The notes below the pieces were generated by a model. The model did no database searches. It was not told where the DNA came from and was given only the letters and a program-made list of their open reading frames with translations. A DNA stretch of 64,000 nucleotides from Halomonas sp. SSL-5 (GTDB taxonomy: Bacteria; Pseudomonadota; Gammaproteobacteria; Pseudomonadales; Halomonadaceae). The stretch spans positions 175,330-239,329 of the forward strand of contig NZ_JAUYWF010000006.1 of assembly GCF_030708455.1 (NCBI RefSeq), in the 5' to 3' direction. Both the position numbers and the translations under genes were made by a program. This document shows, one piece after another, positions 27,003 to 35,983 of this stretch. Numbering within the stretch: the stretch's first letter is position 1; each line of letters opens with the position of its first letter.

Positions 27003-27155
27003 GAGAACCTCCGAGTGGGATGAGTCCGGGCACTTCATCATCCGCTGCCGTGATGACAGCTCCTTGTCGGCGCCATGACATGGAGGTTTCCTTGTTAAGC
27101 CATTGATGATTCTGCGCGGGGCCGTCAGGATGACGACCTTTTGCGTGGAGGATTC

Positions 27156-28217
27156 ATGCGCCGCTCTCTGCTGGCCGGGCTATTGGCCCTCACTCCCCTG
27201 GCGGCCCAGGGCGATGTCGTCGTGGGCAGCTGGAACATCAAGCACCTGGGCTGGAACAACGACAAGGCGGTGGGGCAGGTGGCCCATGTGGCCAATCACT
27301 TCGACCTGCTGGCGATCCAGGAGCTGATGGATCCGGCGGCGCTCGAGGCGCTGGAGGGGGAACTGGAGGCACTCTCCGGGGAGGCGTGGTCCTCCATGGC
27401 CAGCCACGCCCTGGGGCGAAGCTCCTACGAGGAGCACTACGGCTTCCTGTGGCGCGAGAGCGAGGTGGCCTACGAGGATGGCGCGGTGGTGTTCATCGAC
27501 CACGGCGATGTCTTCTCGCGCGAGCCCTACTCGGCACGCTTCCGCGACGTGGAGAGCGGTGACCTGTTCACCGCGGCCACGGTACATGTGGTCTATGGCG
27601 ACGGCGTCGGTGACCGCCTGCCGGAGATCGCGGCGCTGGCCGACTACTGGCGGTGGCTGGGCGAGGTGCATGCCGACACCCCGCGGCTGCTGATGGGCGA
27701 CTTCAACCTGGCGCCGGGCCACGCCGGCTGGGCGCCGCTGCGTGAATTGGGTGCGGTGCCGGCGGTGGCCGAGGGGGCCTCGACCCTGGCGACCACGTCG
27801 GGCCGCTATGCCAACCTCTACGACAACCTGTGGTATGACGCCGAGCGCCTCGCGCCGGACGATCAGGGTGTGCTGCGCTTCCCCGAACTGCTGCCCATGG
27901 CCCATCAGGAGGCCCGCGATCGCGTCTCGGATCATGTGCCGGTGTATGTGGCGCTGAACGGGGCGGCGCTGGAGCGCCGGGCCGCCGATGGGGGAGAGTT
28001 GATGGCGAGCCGGCGTGGGCCGAGCTGCATCGACCTCAATGCCAGCGATATCGAGCGCCTGGCAGCGCTGCCCCACGTGGGGCCGGCGCGCGCCGAGGCC
28101 ATCGTCTCCGGTCGCCCGTGGCGGGCCTCGGGGGAGCTGACGCGTATCTCCGGCATCGGCCAGGGGCGCCTGGCCGATATCCGCGGTAGCGGCCTGCTGT
28201 GTGGTGCCGAAGGCTGA
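27156..28217 (+). CDS. Exported endonuclease/exonuclease/phosphatase with C-terminal HhH
   Basis: A 353-residue protein starting at ATG 27156 after GGAGG. A signal peptide (residues 1-20, LLAGLLALTPLAAQG) is followed by an EEP-fold domain: VVGSWNIKHLGWN, the catalytic Glu of AIQELMD, LLMGDFNLAPG and DRVSDHVPVYV. Residues ~285-350 form a helix-hairpin-helix pair of the ComEA type (IDLNASDIERLAALPHVGPARA, then ISGIGQGRLADI) that binds DNA. A secreted nuclease acting on extracellular DNA is the natural reading. It is divergent from phoD, which suggests joint phosphate scavenging; that link is inference. Confidence 0.85.
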   Translation: MRRSLLAGLLALTPLAAQGDVVVGSWNIKHLGWNNDKAVGQVAHVANHFDLLAIQELMDPAALEALEGELEALSGEAWSSMASHALGRSSYEEHYGFLWRESEVAYEDGAVVFIDHGDVFSREPYSARFRDVESGDLFTAATVHVVYGDGVGDRLPEIAALADYWRWLGEVHADTPRLLMGDFNLAPGHAGWAPLRELGAVPAVAEGASTLATTSGRYANLYDNLWYDAERLAPDDQGVLRFPELLPMAHQEARDRVSDHVPVYVALNGAALERRAADGGELMASRRGPSCIDLNASDIERLAALPHVGPARAEAIVSGRPWRASGELTRISGIGQGRLADIRGSGLLCGAEG

Positions 28218-28448
28218 GCCTTCGTCGCACGGCCAGGCGCCATCATGACGCATTCGGCCCTTTCACCGCCCTGCTGCGGTGCAGCGACGAGGCGTGATGC
28301 CGACCGCTGGCCCTGGGCGCTGGGGTGATATTCTCGTTAATTCACTGTTATCAAGTGACTATTCCGGGAGTGGCCCGTTAATCGCAATACATTGGGCAGA
28401 GTCGCCGCCGACGGTGGTGATTCCCAAGTGAGCTGGCGTGCTCCTCCT

Positions 28449-28472
28449 GGTCCCCTTCGGGGGACCTTTTTT
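28449..28472 (+). terminator. Strong terminator in a gene-free interval; possible sRNA end
   Basis: GGTCCCC, loop TTCG, GGGGACC, then six Ts. It lies 231 bp after the nearest upstream stop. The interval 28218-28532 has no credible CDS; it is AT-rich near 28335-28400 and could hold a small RNA that ends here. Confidence 0.75.
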
Positions 28473-28532
28473 CTCTCCGCGGCATGGGTATGCTGAGGGG
28501 CCTGGAACCCGCCCCCTGCAAGGAGCCCTCGC

Positions 28533-29138
28533 ATGTCCGCCGACCTTCCTCCCCACAGCTCTGCTTTCTCCGCCGTTCTGGCCGCCCTGGATGCGCTGCA
28601 CGCACAGGACCCCCGCCACGTCGGCGTGGAGGGTGAGCGCGTGCCCCAGGAGCTGTGGCATGCCGGGCGCATGAGCGCCTGGCTGGAGCGGCTGCATGAG
28701 CACCCCGATGCGCTGATCCAGTTGGCGGTGCGCGGCCAGCACTTGCAGCGCTGGACGGTGCCGCGCAGCGACTACCCCGAGGGCCGAGTGGGCTACCTGA
28801 CCTGGCGTCGTGACCAGGGCCGGCGTGCCGGCGAGACCACCGCGCGGCTGATGCGCGAGGCGGGCTATGGCGAGGAGGAGGCCGAGGCGGTGGCGCGGAT
28901 GATCCGCAAGCAGGGGCTGGGGCGCGACCCGGGCACCCAGGCGGTGGAGGATTGCGCCTGCCTGGTGTTCCTGGAAAACTACTTCGCCGATTTCTCCAAG
29001 CAGATCGACCACGATCATCTGATCCGCATCGTGCAGATGACCTGGAAGAAGATGTCGCCGCGGGCCCACGAGCTGGCGCTGGGGCTGCCGATGAGCGACC
29101 AGGCGCGGGCCCTGGTGGAGGAGGCGCTGGCGGGGTAG
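28533..29138 (+). CDS. DUF4202 protein
   Basis: A 201-residue cytoplasmic protein. It shows the DUF4202 features: an N-terminal DPRHVGVEGERVPQELWHA, then RGQHLQRWTVPRSDYPEGRV near 68-87, a WRRDQGRRA block, and VEDCACLVFLENYFADF with its conserved His-rich/acidic face (KQIDHDHLIRIV). These HD-like helical features suggest a metal-dependent hydrolase ancestry, but no activity is known. It is preceded by AAGGAG. Closed off downstream by a 17-bp hairpin. Confidence 0.82.
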   Translation: MSADLPPHSSAFSAVLAALDALHAQDPRHVGVEGERVPQELWHAGRMSAWLERLHEHPDALIQLAVRGQHLQRWTVPRSDYPEGRVGYLTWRRDQGRRAGETTARLMREAGYGEEEAEAVARMIRKQGLGRDPGTQAVEDCACLVFLENYFADFSKQIDHDHLIRIVQMTWKKMSPRAHELALGLPMSDQARALVEEALAG

Positions 29139-29162
29139 CCCCGCAGCACGCGGCCAGACATG

Positions 29163-29199
29163 ACGACGGGCGAGCCATCGAGGATGGCTCGCCCGTCGT
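29163..29199. terminator. 17-bp hairpin between convergent genes
   Basis: A perfect 17-bp stem (arms 29163-29179 and 29183-29199, loop GAG) between the convergent DUF4202 and DUF6746-like genes. It has no T-run but is a likely bidirectional transcript end. Confidence 0.6.
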
Positions 29200-29227
29200 G
29201 CGTTCGGGGGGAGGGTGATCGAGAGCG

Positions 29228-29602
29228 CTACTCGGTCAGGGTCTGGGCGGCCTCGAGGTAGGCGTCGCCGTGGGTTCGCACGCGCTCGTGCTCGAGGGTC
29301 TCGGAGCCCAGGTGCACCTCCTCGAGGTCCACGGCCATGGTGTCGAGCTCTTCGTCGATCTTGGCCAGGGCATTCTCGAGGGTGTAGGTGAGTTCGTGGA
29401 TGGTGCCGAGGTCGGCGTTGCTGAGCTCGTCCTGGGCCAGCAGCTCGGCCAGCTTGCGGTTGGTCTCGGTGAAATGGGTGACCGCCTGGTCCAGGGTCTC
29501 GGCGCTCTCGCCCGCGAAGTGGTCGGGGCGCTCGTGGTCGTCGGCGTTGGCGGCGGTGCCCAGCAGGCCGAAGCACACGGCGGTGAACAGCAGCTTCTTC
29601 AT
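29228..29602 (-). CDS. Small periplasmic helical protein (DUF6746-like)
   Basis: A 124-residue protein with a Sec signal peptide (MKKLLFTAVCFGLLGTAANA). The mature part is helical and acidic, with heptad-like spacing (LDQAVTHFTETNRKLAELLAQ, LTYTLENALAKIDEELDTM), like the DUF6746 family of halophilic gammaproteobacteria. A four-helix periplasmic fold, perhaps cytochrome- or metal-related, is only a guess. A Fur-box-like sequence lies ~60 bp upstream. Confidence 0.65.
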   Translation of the reverse strand: MKKLLFTAVCFGLLGTAANADDHERPDHFAGESAETLDQAVTHFTETNRKLAELLAQDELSNADLGTIHELTYTLENALAKIDEELDTMAVDLEEVHLGSETLEHERVRTHGDAYLEAAQTLTE

Positions 29603-29658
29603 GGGTGTCCTCGCTGTCGATGAGAATCGTTTACACGGGAACCTTAGTCGCTCGCCTT

Positions 29659-29677
29659 ACAAATGACAAGCATTATT
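29659..29677. promoter_or_regulatory. Possible Fur box
   Basis: ACAAATGACAAGCATTATT matches the 19-bp Fur consensus at 13 positions and lies upstream of the DUF6746-like gene, which starts at 29602. Confidence 0.3.
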
Positions 29678-29721
29678 GTTTGCGCCTGAGTCTCCTTTGA
29701 TCCTTGTCATCTTCTTCACCG

Positions 29722-30774
29722 TCAGGCCGCCGGCAGCGTCACCTCGAGCGTCGTCCCGCTCTCGCAGGGCTTGCCGTGGCGCAGGGTCAGGCGCCGCTCG
29801 GTGAGGTTCATCACCACGCCGAACAGGGTCTCCATGCGCTCCTCGGCGGGCTGGTCGGGATTGAAGTGGCGACAGATCGACAGCGGATGGCCGTGGTGGT
29901 CGCCGAGGATCTCGAACAGCCGCGCCTCCTCCACCGGGGTGTGGTCCGGGAACTCGCCGAGCAGGGCATCGAGCCGGGCCAGGCGCGGGCGGGAGTCGGG
30001 GCGAGGGAAGTCCTCCACCTGGCAGGTGACGGCGGCATCATAGAGGTGGTTGGTGTGGGTCACCACGCCGCCCCGAGGCGGGAGCCTGCCGGGCTCGCCG
30101 GGATGCACCTCCAGGCCGAGCGCCTCGCCGGCGGCACTCGCCACCAGGAAGTGCGCCGGCGAGCAGACGCGGTCGCGCTGTGCCACGGCCAGGGCGCCGG
30201 CCGGGTCGGGGCTCTCGAGGATCTTGCGCAACGCCACGTGGATCGGCAGGCCCTCGCCGCAGGTCTGGGAGCGGATGGCGTTGAGGCAGACGCCGATGCC
30301 GTGGGCGTTCATGCCGATCTTGGCCACCATGCCCGCCTCGCCGATGCTGACCAGCGGCGCGGCATCGTCGCCCTCGATATGCAGCGCTACCACGTTGTCG
30401 AGCTGGTCGGCGCGCCAGTCCCAGTTCTGGGCCAGCCACTGGTCACCACCGCGCTGGAGGGCGAAGGCGGAGCAGCCACCGCTGGCCTGGGTCAGCGAGA
30501 TCTCGCTGCGACAGTTGAGGGTGAGGATATCGGCGAGCTCGAGCCCGGCGCCCTCGGCGATGCCGGCCATCTCCTCGAGGATGGCGGGGAAGCGGCGCTC
30601 GATCATGGCGCCGAAGCGCTCGGCCTCGCGGCGCGCCTGGCCCCAGTCGAGGCCGACGAAGTCCTGGAAGAGGCGGTCGTAGACGGCGATGCTGGCGTGG
30701 ATCAGCGGCGCATGGGCACGGCCGTGGCCCAGGCCGATGTCGCGCCGGCTGCCGGTGAGGTGGGTGAGCTGCAT
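29722..30774 (-). CDS. C45-family autoproteolytic acyltransferase/hydrolase
   Basis: A 350-residue protein starting at ATG 30774 (MQLTHLTGSRRDIGLGHGRA) after CGGAGG. It belongs to the Ntn-hydrolase C45 group related to fungal acyl-CoA:6-aminopenicillanate acyltransferase. The self-cleavage and catalytic cysteine is the Cys of ASGGCSAFALQ (~residue 100), followed by WLAQNWDWRADQL and NAHGIGVCLNAI as in the family. Such enzymes cleave or transfer amide-linked acyl groups; the substrate is unknown. It lies 84 bp from the symporter on the same strand but transcribed after it. Confidence 0.8.
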   Translation of the reverse strand: MQLTHLTGSRRDIGLGHGRAHAPLIHASIAVYDRLFQDFVGLDWGQARREAERFGAMIERRFPAILEEMAGIAEGAGLELADILTLNCRSEISLTQASGGCSAFALQRGGDQWLAQNWDWRADQLDNVVALHIEGDDAAPLVSIGEAGMVAKIGMNAHGIGVCLNAIRSQTCGEGLPIHVALRKILESPDPAGALAVAQRDRVCSPAHFLVASAAGEALGLEVHPGEPGRLPPRGGVVTHTNHLYDAAVTCQVEDFPRPDSRPRLARLDALLGEFPDHTPVEEARLFEILGDHHGHPLSICRHFNPDQPAEERMETLFGVVMNLTERRLTLRHGKPCESGTTLEVTLPAA

Positions 30775-30857
30775 GGTGGCCTCCGCACGTCGGGGTGTGG
30801 CGGTCACTCTAGCATGGAGGAATCGGTGGGGCCGGCCGGGCGCCGGCCCCGGGAGGT

Positions 30858-32114
30858 TCAGCTCTTGCGCGGCGCGTTGTAGACGCCTTCGTCGAGCTCG
30901 CCCTCGCTCTTGGCCACCAGGGTGGTGACCATCAGGTCGCCGGCGACGTTCACGCTGGTGCGGGCCATGTCGAGGATGCGGTCGATGCCGGCGATCACCG
31001 CGATCGCCTCCAGCGGCAGACCGATCTGGGCCATGACGATGGAGAGCATCACCAGGCCGGCGCCGGGCACGCCGGCGGTGCCGATGGAGGCCAGGGTGCC
31101 GGTGACGATGATCATGCCGTAGTCCATCAGGCTCAGGTCGACGCCGAGCAGCTGGGCGATGAATACCGCGACCACGCCCTGGTAGATGGCGGTGCCGTCC
31201 ATGTTGATGGTGGCACCCACCGGCAGCACGAAGCCGGAGACGCCCTCCGAGACGCCGAGGTTATTCTGGGCGCAGCGGATGGAGATCGGCAGGGTGCCCG
31301 AGGAGGAGGCGGAGGAGTAGGCCACCACCAGGGCGTCGAGGATGCCTTGCAGGTAGCGCAGCGGGTTGAGCTTGCCGATCAGCGCGAGCATGCCGGAGTA
31401 GACCACCAGCACATGCAGGATGCTGGCGAGGTAGGCGACACCGATCACCTTGGCCAGCGGCAGCAGTACCTCGAGGCCGTAGCTGCCGGCGACATGCGCG
31501 ATCAGGCCGAAGACGCCGAACGGGGCGAAGGCCATGACGATCCCGGTGAGCTTGTACATCGCCTCGGCGAAGCTCTCGAACAAGCGTACCACGGGCTCGC
31601 CCTTGTCGCCGATCAGGGTCAGCGAGATGCCAAGACCGATGGCGAAGACGATGATCTGCAGGATATTGCCGCTGGCCAGGGCGTCGACGGGGTTCTGGGG
31701 CACCAGACCGACGATGATGTCAATCAGGCTGGGGGCTTCCTTGGCCTCGACGCCGGACTCGAAGCTCATCTCCATGCCGACACCCGGCTGGAACAGCCAG
31801 GAGGCGAGCAGGCCGATGGCGATGGCGAAGGCGGTGGTGATCAGGTAGAGCGCGATGGTGCGGGCGCCGATGCGACCCATCTTCTGCGGGTCGCGCATGG
31901 CGGTGATGCCGACCACCAGGGTCGAGAAGACCAGCGGCACGATCAGCATCTTGATGGCGCTGATGAAGATGTCGCCGATCGGCTTGAAGACGCTGGCGTT
32001 CTCGCCCATCAGGGCGCCGGCCAGCACGCCGAGAAGCAGGCCGGCGAGGATCTTCTGCCAGAGCGGGATGCGCCGCCAGAGGTTGCCCTCGGTGCCTTGC
32101 GGAGGCTGGGTCAT
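30858..32114 (-). CDS. Dicarboxylate/amino-acid:cation symporter (DAACS)
   Basis: A 418-residue inner-membrane transporter of the GltP/DctA family. Signatures: AYSSASSSGTLPIS (first re-entrant hairpin), GATINMDGTAIYQG (transmembrane 7), and DRILDMARTSVNVAGD (transmembrane 8) with the Asp/Arg/Asn residues that bind acidic substrates. It takes up glutamate, aspartate or C4-dicarboxylates with Na+ or H+. AAGGAG sits 9 nt upstream. It may be co-transcribed with the following C45 hydrolase gene, which could supply it with released amino acids; this is inference. Confidence 0.92.
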   Translation of the reverse strand: MTQPPQGTEGNLWRRIPLWQKILAGLLLGVLAGALMGENASVFKPIGDIFISAIKMLIVPLVFSTLVVGITAMRDPQKMGRIGARTIALYLITTAFAIAIGLLASWLFQPGVGMEMSFESGVEAKEAPSLIDIIVGLVPQNPVDALASGNILQIIVFAIGLGISLTLIGDKGEPVVRLFESFAEAMYKLTGIVMAFAPFGVFGLIAHVAGSYGLEVLLPLAKVIGVAYLASILHVLVVYSGMLALIGKLNPLRYLQGILDALVVAYSSASSSGTLPISIRCAQNNLGVSEGVSGFVLPVGATINMDGTAIYQGVVAVFIAQLLGVDLSLMDYGMIIVTGTLASIGTAGVPGAGLVMLSIVMAQIGLPLEAIAVIAGIDRILDMARTSVNVAGDLMVTTLVAKSEGELDEGVYNAPRKS

Positions 32115-32203
32115 GACATGGCTCCTTGCTGTGTTAGTGCGATTTTATGGTGGGTTTGTTGCGCAGAGCGGCGATTCTACAGAAAGAAACTTTGTCGTTC
32201 CTG

Positions 32204-32240
32204 AAAAAAAAGCGCCTCCATGCTCTGTGTCATGGAGGCG
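32204..32240 (-). terminator. Rho-independent terminator (minus strand)
   Basis: On the minus strand CGCCTCCATG, loop, CATGGAGGCG is followed by C and eight Ts. It terminates the dienelactone-hydrolase gene. Confidence 0.8.
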
Positions 32241-32290
32241 TTTCAGGCTGCGGTCGGCGGGAGTTAAGGAAGGGGCCGGCAGGAACCGGA

Positions 32291-33064
32291 TCAGGACGAA
32301 GGCGACAGCGCCTCGTCGAGCAGGTCCTGGAAGGCGCTCCAGGAGCGTTCATCGGCGCGTTGCTGGTAGGCGTCGCTGCCGAACACGGTGAAGGCGTGGG
32401 GGGCGCCGGAGTAGACCTCGATCTGGTAGGTGGCACTGGCGGCCTCGAGCTCCTCGCCGAGGGTGGCGACGTCGTCCAGGGAGATCGAGGCGTCGGCACC
32501 GCCGTGGGCGATCAGGATGGGCCCGGCGCCCTCGGGCCAGCTCTGGTCTTCGGGGGTGGTCAGGCCGCCGTGGAAGCTGGCGAAGCCGTGAACGTCCTCG
32601 GCCGCGCCGGAGCGTGCCATCTCCAGCACCACGGCGCCGCCGAAGCAGTAGCCCATGATCACCGCGTTGCTCGCGGCCCCCTGGGCGCGGGCCTCGGCCA
32701 GGCCGGCCAGGGTGAGGGCGCGCATGCGCTCGCGGTCCTCGTAGAGGCGGGCGGTCTCGGCCTTCTTGGCCTCGGTCTCGGCCGGGCGGTTGCCCTGGCC
32801 GTAGAGGTCGGCGGCGAAGGCGTCGTAGCCGAGGTCGGCGAGCATGTCGGCGCGGCGGCGTTCGTAGTCGTCCAGGCCGTCCCAGTCGTGAATGATCAAC
32901 ACGCTGCCGCGGGACTCGCCCTCGGCCAGGGAGAGATAGCCCTGGAAGGCTTCGCCGTTGACGTCGTAGGCGATCTCCTCACCGGCGGGTTCGAAGGCGT
33001 GGGCGCCACCGGCGGCCATGGCCAGGGCCAGGGCGGTGGGGATCAGGGGGTAACGAAGGGTCAT
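32291..33064 (-). CDS. Exported dienelactone-hydrolase-family protein
   Basis: A 257-residue protein starting at ATG 33064 (MTLRYPLIPTALALAMAAGG) after GGGAG; the longer frame would spoil the signal peptide. The catalytic cysteine is in VIMGYCFGGAVVLEMA, replacing Ser as in dienelactone hydrolases. The Asp is in HGGADASIS and the His in YSGAPHAFTVFG. An early LIIHDWDGLDDYERRRADML is also family-typical. Its periplasmic location differs from the cytoplasmic catabolic enzyme, so an ester substrate other than dienelactone is likely. Confidence 0.85.
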   Translation of the reverse strand: MTLRYPLIPTALALAMAAGGAHAFEPAGEEIAYDVNGEAFQGYLSLAEGESRGSVLIIHDWDGLDDYERRRADMLADLGYDAFAADLYGQGNRPAETEAKKAETARLYEDRERMRALTLAGLAEARAQGAASNAVIMGYCFGGAVVLEMARSGAAEDVHGFASFHGGLTTPEDQSWPEGAGPILIAHGGADASISLDDVATLGEELEAASATYQIEVYSGAPHAFTVFGSDAYQQRADERSWSAFQDLLDEALSPSS

Positions 33065-33219
33065 GAGAAGTCTCCCGTTGGTGGAGTTGCCCGGCTCAGT
33101 ATAGGCGCCATGGCGGCGGCGCGAGCGACCGAGCGTTGGCGAAGCCGACTTGAGTTTTTCCCTTTGCCCTTCCAGATTTAGGGGGTGTGTGATCCCAGCA
33201 ACCAAGCGAGACGAACAAC

Positions 33220-34425
33220 ATGAAGAAGAGTCTAGTAGCGATGGCGGTCGCGGCCTCCACCCTGGCCGTGGGCGCGGCCCAGGCCGAGGTGAAGGTGGGC
33301 TTCCTGGGCGGCTTCACCGGCCCGATCGAGACCCTGACCCCGCCGGTCTACGATGCGGCGCAGCTGGCCGTACAGCATGTCAACGAGCAGGGCGGCGTGC
33401 TGGGCGGCGAGCAGGTCGCCATGCCCAGCGGCGATACCACCTGCTCCGATGCCTCCGCGGCCTCCAACGCCGCCGACCGCCTGGTCAACAGCGAACAGGT
33501 CACGGCGATCGTCGGCGCGCTGTGCACCGGGGCGACCATCGCCGCGGCCAACAACGCCGCCATCCCGGGGGGCGTGGTGATGGTGTCGCCGGCCTCCACG
33601 GCACCGGCGGTGAGTGAGCTCGAGGACAACGACCTGGTGTTCCGCACCGTTCCCTCCGACGCCTTCCAGGGCGAGGCGCTGGCCAAGATGCTGCTCGAGA
33701 AGGGCATCGACGAAGTGGCGGTCACCTATGTGAACAACGACTACGGCCGCGGCCTGGCCGATGCCTTCGTGGCCACCTACGAGGCCGAGGGCGGCACGGT
33801 GGCCGAGAACCTGGCCCACGAGGATAACCGCGCCGACTACCGTTCCGAGCTGGGGACCCTCTCGGCGACCGGCGTTCCCGACCTGGTGGTGCTGGCCTAT
33901 GGCGACACCTCCGGGCAGACGGTGGTGCGCCAGGCCTACGAGAGCGGCATGTTCACCCGCTACATCGGTGCCGACGGCATGGTGATCTCGGGACTTCTCG
34001 ATGGCGTGGGCGAAGAGGTGCTGAACGACAACTTCATCGCCACGCGCCCGGGCAACCCGGATAGCCCTGGCACGCAGCGCTTCGTCGAGTTGGCCGAGGC
34101 GGGCGGCATTTCCCACGAGGCGGTGTTCGCCGGGCAGGGCTATGACGCCGCCTTCCTGCTGGCGCTGGCCATCGAGCAGAACGGCAGTGCCGAACGCGAG
34201 GGCCTCTCCGCGGCGCTGCGCAGCGTCTCCTCCGCCCCGGGCGAGGTGATCCTGCCCGGCGAGTGGGAGAAGGCCCTGGGGCTGATCGCCGCCGGCGAGG
34301 AGATCAACTACGAGGGCGCCTCGGGCAGCCACGAGTTCGACGACAAGGGCGACGTGCCCGGCATCGTCGAGGAGATGGCGGTCGAAGGCGGCGAGTTCGT
34401 CAGCAAGGGCTTCCTGGACAAGTAA
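33220..34425 (+). CDS. Branched-chain amino-acid-type ABC substrate-binding protein
   Basis: A 401-residue periplasmic protein with signal peptide MKKSLVAMAVAASTLAVGAAQA. The type I periplasmic-binding fold is shown by VKVGFLGGFTGPIETLTPPVYDAAQ, VTAIVGALCTGATIAAAN and VTYVNNDYGRGLADAF. It should feed the LivHMGF-like permease and ATPases that are encoded convergently downstream on the other strand. The pair are separated by a 19-bp-stem terminator. The amino acid or amide bound cannot be read from the sequence. Confidence 0.88.
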   Translation: MKKSLVAMAVAASTLAVGAAQAEVKVGFLGGFTGPIETLTPPVYDAAQLAVQHVNEQGGVLGGEQVAMPSGDTTCSDASAASNAADRLVNSEQVTAIVGALCTGATIAAANNAAIPGGVVMVSPASTAPAVSELEDNDLVFRTVPSDAFQGEALAKMLLEKGIDEVAVTYVNNDYGRGLADAFVATYEAEGGTVAENLAHEDNRADYRSELGTLSATGVPDLVVLAYGDTSGQTVVRQAYESGMFTRYIGADGMVISGLLDGVGEEVLNDNFIATRPGNPDSPGTQRFVELAEAGGISHEAVFAGQGYDAAFLLALAIEQNGSAEREGLSAALRSVSSAPGEVILPGEWEKALGLIAAGEEINYEGASGSHEFDDKGDVPGIVEEMAVEGGEFVSKGFLDK

Positions 34426-34458
34426 GCCCGCTCTCACTGCGCTGATTCCACCCCCTGA

Positions 34459-34500
34459 AACGCATCGGCCCCGGCGGATTCCCGCCGGGGCCGATGCGTT
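34459..34500. terminator. Long-stem terminator after the binding protein
   Basis: Perfect 19-bp arms 34459-34477 and 34482-34500 around ATTC, 33 bp after the stop. No long T-run; it can act in both directions. Confidence 0.8.
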
Positions 34501-34517
34501 GCAATCCATGATGTCAG

Positions 34518-34660
34518 TAGAGAGTGCGGATTTATGTCACGAGCGATGAGAGGCTGGTCGACGCCGGAGCGGAGCTCCCGGAGTGTAGCTCGCTACATGA
34601 GGAGAGCGAGCACCGCCGGCGGCCAGGATATCGAGCGCAGTAATAAATCGGCGCTCTCTA
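34518..34660. repeat. MITE-like intergenic element
   Basis: A 143-bp element with imperfect terminal inverted repeats: TAGAGAGTGCGGATTTAT at the left and, on the other strand, TAGAGAGCGCCGATTTAT at the right. The interior has further GC-rich inverted segments and no CDS. Its right end supplies the TAG stop of livM. It resembles dispersed intergenic repeats known in Halomonas-type genomes; the copy number cannot be checked here. Confidence 0.55.
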
Positions 34661-35983
34661 TCCATGGTGCTTGACCTTCTCGGGCAATAGCCCCTTGGGC
34701 GCGAAGCGCAGCACCAGGCTGATCAGCAGGCCGATGACGAACACCCGGGCCTGGAGCGCGCGGCTGTCGAGGTTGGTGGGGGCGTCCCAGCCGAAGCTGC
34801 CCTCGCCGAAGGTGATCGCCAGCTCGAGCACGGCCAGCGCCAGGGGCTCGGACATCACCCAGATGATATACACCGCGAAGGCGCCGAAGATGGTGCCCAG
34901 GTTGTTGCCCGGGCCACCGAGGATGACCATCACCAGCACCAGGAAGGTGTGGTTGAGGGGCAGGTAGCCCTGGGGGTCGAAGAGGCCGTTGAAGCTGCCG
35001 AGGGTGGCGCCGCCGATGCCCATCAGGATGCAGCCCAGCACGAAGATCTCCAGGCGCCGGCGGTTGATGTCCTTGCCCATGGCGGCGGCGGAGATCTCGT
35101 TGTCGCGGATGGCGCGGATCATGCGCCCCCAGGGGGCGTGGTAGGCGCGGGTGAGCAGGAAGAAGATCACCACGATCATCACCGCGGTGACCGAGAAGTA
35201 GAGCGCCCGGGCCAGGGTGAAGCCGACCTCGGCGGGGCCCGGCACCGGCCAGGGCAGCGGCGAGACGGTGGCGGTGCCGCGGGTCAGCCAGTCGGCATTC
35301 TTGAGCACCGCCTTGATGATCTCGGCAATGCCCAGGGTAGCGATGGCCAGGTAGTCGCTGCGCAGGCCCAGGCACACCTTGCCGATGAAGTAGCCCACCG
35401 TCCCGGCCAGCACGCCGCCGACGATCCAGCCCAGCCAGGGCGGCAGGCCCAGCCCGCCGATATAGCCGAACTGCGACTCGATCTGTTCGGTGACCACGCC
35501 CAGGCGGGCCGAGACCAGCAGGTAGAAGAGCAGCGCCAGGGCCACCGCCAGGCCGGTACGCAGGCGCCGGGGCACGCCCAGGTGGTGCAGGCGGCTGGCG
35601 CCGACTACCACCATCACACCGCCCAGGGCCATCAGCACCACCATGCCCAGTTCGCCGGAGAGGGGGCTTGCCCAGAACTCACCATTGACCGGCATGCTGA
35701 AGGCCATGGCGCTGTAGCCGCCCAGCGCCACGAAGCCCATCACCCCGGCATTGAACTGGCCGGCGTAGCCCCACTGGATGGTCAGGCCCAGGGCGAGGAT
35801 GGCGTAGCAGGCCGCCTCCACCAGCATGCGGGTGCTGTAGGCGGCCCCCATGGCGGCATAGACGCCGAGGATGGCGGCCATCAGGATGGCGAACAGCACC
35901 ACCTCGCGCAGCGGGAAGCGCGACGGGGCGGCGACCAGGTCCTCTCGATGCTCGTGTTGTCCTTGTTGTTGTTGTGTGCTCAT
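34658..35983 (-). CDS. livM: ABC branched-chain amino-acid permease LivM-like
   Basis: A 441-residue inner-membrane protein. Start ATG 35983 overlaps the livH stop (ATGA). The N-terminus STQQQQGQHEHREDLV is cytoplasmic and Gln-rich. The body has ~10 membrane segments and the permease loop LGLRSDYLAIATLGIAEI, plus RAIRDNEISAAAMGKDI, which contacts the ATPases. The family's usual length is nearer 350-420, so it is long. The last residues KVKHHG and the stop are within a MITE-like repeat, so the end may have been reshaped. Confidence 0.9.
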   Translation of the reverse strand: MSTQQQQGQHEHREDLVAAPSRFPLREVVLFAILMAAILGVYAAMGAAYSTRMLVEAACYAILALGLTIQWGYAGQFNAGVMGFVALGGYSAMAFSMPVNGEFWASPLSGELGMVVLMALGGVMVVVGASRLHHLGVPRRLRTGLAVALALLFYLLVSARLGVVTEQIESQFGYIGGLGLPPWLGWIVGGVLAGTVGYFIGKVCLGLRSDYLAIATLGIAEIIKAVLKNADWLTRGTATVSPLPWPVPGPAEVGFTLARALYFSVTAVMIVVIFFLLTRAYHAPWGRMIRAIRDNEISAAAMGKDINRRRLEIFVLGCILMGIGGATLGSFNGLFDPQGYLPLNHTFLVLVMVILGGPGNNLGTIFGAFAVYIIWVMSEPLALAVLELAITFGEGSFGWDAPTNLDSRALQARVFVIGLLISLVLRFAPKGLLPEKVKHHG

